DNA of 64,000 nt from Zerene cesonia (Eukaryota; Arthropoda; Insecta; Lepidoptera; Pieridae): assembly GCF_012273895.1 (NCBI RefSeq), contig NC_052130.1:2480001-2544000 (forward strand), in the 5' to 3' direction. Shown one piece after another: positions 62,428 to 64,000 of the stretch. How positions within the stretch are numbered: the first letter of the stretch is position 1; the number at the start of each line of letters is the position of its first letter. The translations under genes were made by a program, and so were the position numbers. The notes beneath the pieces are model-generated. The model saw only the letters and a program-made list of their open reading frames with translations. It ran no database searches and was not told where the DNA came from.

Positions 62428-62930
62428 CTTTTTATTTTTTCATGTGAAAGTTGGCACAGGTGCTAGCTGGTGGTGAGCAACTAACACGGCCCATAACACT
62501 TCCATCCATTTACACAAGCATATGGCTATATGCCTGGTTGCCAACTTTACTGGAGATAATAAGGGGGCGTCCATAAATTACGTGAGGTGTTTAACGGGGG
62601 GGAGGGAATCAAATAAATTCTCTCCAAATCTCACTTGGGGGAGAGGGGGGGGGTTAATAAATATCACGTATTTTATTTTCAAAAAATCCTGAAAAATATC
62701 TCACGTAATTTATGGACGCCCCTAAATGGATTAGTCGAGGGAATAAAGGAAAGGACTGGGCAGGGAAGGGAAAAGTATACGAGCCAGCGGCTTCCTCACT
62801 CACCGAAAGCAACACAGTAACATCCTTCTATTTGAAGCAGATCTTGTCTGGGTGTGTGGTACCTTCTCCACTGCGAGATAGCCGAAAACGTGCCGAAGCG
62901 TGCTCGTCCTCCACCATACTATAAAGTGAA
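62428..62930 (+). repeat. SINE-like repeat, family S, split by an inverted-repeat element
   Basis: The left part contains GCTAGCTGGTGGTGAGCAAC and CATATGGCTATATGCCTGG. The right part contains GAAAGGACTGGGCAGGGAAG and GTGCCGAAGCGTGCTCGTCC. The interruption is the element at 62564-62722. Confidence 0.5.
62564..62722. mobile_element. MITE with 23-bp terminal inverted repeats, nested in a SINE-like copy
   Basis: The left end GGGGCGTCCATAAATTACGT-gag is matched at the right end by ctc-ACGTAATTTATGGACGCCCC in perfect inverse. About 159 bp, non-coding, with a G-rich interior. Flanks are taag and taaa, so the target duplication is probably TAA or shorter. Elements with this GGGCGTCCATAAATTACGT end are widespread in arthropods, to my knowledge. 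Confidence 0.8.
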
Positions 62931-63491
62931 ACATTACCTCATTATAAGATAATTAACTGCTTCTAAGATTTTAGGGAAAATTGCAAATTAGTGACACTTA
63001 TTTATGAACTTATCTTTCGTTGTAAATAGATGTTGATGTTATCGTCAATTCAGAATATACATAAAAATATTATTCTTTTAAAGTATTTATATTATAGAAT
63101 ATATCATTCATTGTACCATAATTTATGAAGCCTTCTTTAAAACATATTTCACTTCTCTTTGTAAGTGTAAGAGCATGTAGGACTCGCTAATACAGAGGTT
63201 ACCAGAAATATATATTCCGCAGAATCTAACATTAGAAACTTATAATACAATATTGAGTCATTCTTATTAAATTTATAATTTTTTTGAATTGTATTAAATC
63301 CAAAAATTCTGCAGAAATTCATTTTATACATGTACATAATTCACCGAATATATTTTTATATAATAGCGATAAAAATGTATACTTAATATAATTCTTACTT
63401 TGAAAACTACGCTAGCTACTAGCTACGTAAATTTAAAATATATATTTTTAAATAGACCCTATCGGTTTTATATCAGCGGCGTTGATAGAAG

Positions 63492-63504
63492 GAGTCAATG
63501 ACCT
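63492..63504. promoter_or_regulatory. ecdysone-response-like inverted repeat, first of a pair (GAGTCA-a-TGACCT)
   Basis: One half site is perfect (TGACCT) and the other has one change (GAGTCA). An element with identical half sites occurs 115 bases downstream. No gene is visible nearby in the window. Confidence 0.27.
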
Positions 63505-63606
63505 TTCATAAAAATAATAAACACATATCATATAAACTTACTTTTGTTTAAGTGACAATTATGTTTTACCAAAAAAGTTTCAAAGTATTTTTTGCATTTT
63601 TAACAA

Positions 63607-63619
63607 GAGTCATTGACCT
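63607..63619. promoter_or_regulatory. ecdysone-response-like inverted repeat, second of a pair (GAGTCA-t-TGACCT)
   Basis: Same half sites and spacer length as the element at 63492, in the same orientation. The repeated single mismatch suggests either a shared receptor preference or local duplication; the flanks do not look duplicated. Confidence 0.27.
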
Positions 63620-64000
63620 ACGTTTAAATTTATTAAAGGGAAAAGTACATGTAATCCGCCTGCATGTCGCCCATCACGTGCGCAATCACGTGGAAAAAGT
63701 ACATTCAATTGGTTTAAAAAAGTTTAAATTAGGTTTTTTTTTATCCAGCTAGGTCTTACCTAGATAAATTTTGTTCCAAAAAGTTGTTACAATCACACAA
63801 ATTGTGTTAAGTAGGTAACTAATGTAACAATAATATTTGAATATTCTTTCCGGCTATGTATATTATTTGATCGCATCAATCTTTCTGGGACATTCACAGT
63901 TCACGCTATGTTATTTTTCACACTTTCCGAGTATTCTCTAATTATAAAGATACATAATAGCTGAAAATGTAGGTGATATTAACTAAAAATAAAACTTGAT

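Larger units (their letters stand above)
57432..64000. other. non-coding interval, right end
   Basis: Repeat fragments at 57673, 58290, 59118 and 62428 with a nested MITE, plus a pair of ecdysone-response-like sites at 63492 and 63607. No supported gene. Confidence 0.5.

Noticed and set aside
1..64000. CRISPR arrays, bacterial operons, tRNA or rRNA genes, viral genes, reverse transcriptase or transposase genes
   Set aside because: I saw no regularly spaced direct repeats, no tRNA arms, no rRNA sequence and no frame long enough for these proteins.

Overview
The window is AT-rich eukaryotic DNA with no long reading frame on either strand. Its interspersed repeats are the short families typical of moths and butterflies: Helitron-like elements that start TC, end CTAG and carry a small hairpin just before that end, plus SINE-like copies. 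I infer Lepidoptera; the species is not identifiable by eye. Two exact 1,000-N runs (19,699-20,698 and 56,432-57,431) are scaffold gaps.

The main content is two copies of the small-peptide gene mille-pattes (mlpt; tarsal-less/polished rice in flies), both on the minus strand and about 9.5 kb apart. Locus 1 (about 32.23-31.08 kb) has, in transcript order, six type-A peptides of 9-12 residues built on LDPTGxY, then a 30-residue type-B peptide. Locus 2 (about 22.52-21.87 kb) has five type-A peptides, then a 29-residue type-B peptide. The two type-B peptides align with each other (CC, RR, L, E, SS, RK+R), so the whole A-then-B cistron array was duplicated. In both leaders the first ATG starts the first peptide. 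In locus 2 all six ATGs of the array open one of these frames; in locus 1 seven of eight do. Each locus has a TATA box upstream. From fly and beetle work, these peptides trigger Ubr3-dependent processing of Shavenbaby and act in epidermal differentiation, leg segmentation and, in some insects, trunk patterning.

Layout: 1-15.4 kb is intergenic and repeat-rich. A well-formed 3' splice site, a short open frame and a polyadenylation signal at 16.19-15.44 kb look like a minus-strand terminal exon, possibly of the locus-2 transcript, which has a GTAAGT after its last frame. 16.2-21.9 kb would then be its intron and contains the first gap. 22.6-31.1 kb separates the two mlpt loci. 32.35-64 kb holds no gene I can support, but has many Helitron-like and SINE-like copies, an inverted-repeat element nested in a SINE-like repeat, several strong short palindromes, and three ecdysone-response-like inverted repeats at 46.6 kb and 63.5-63.6 kb.
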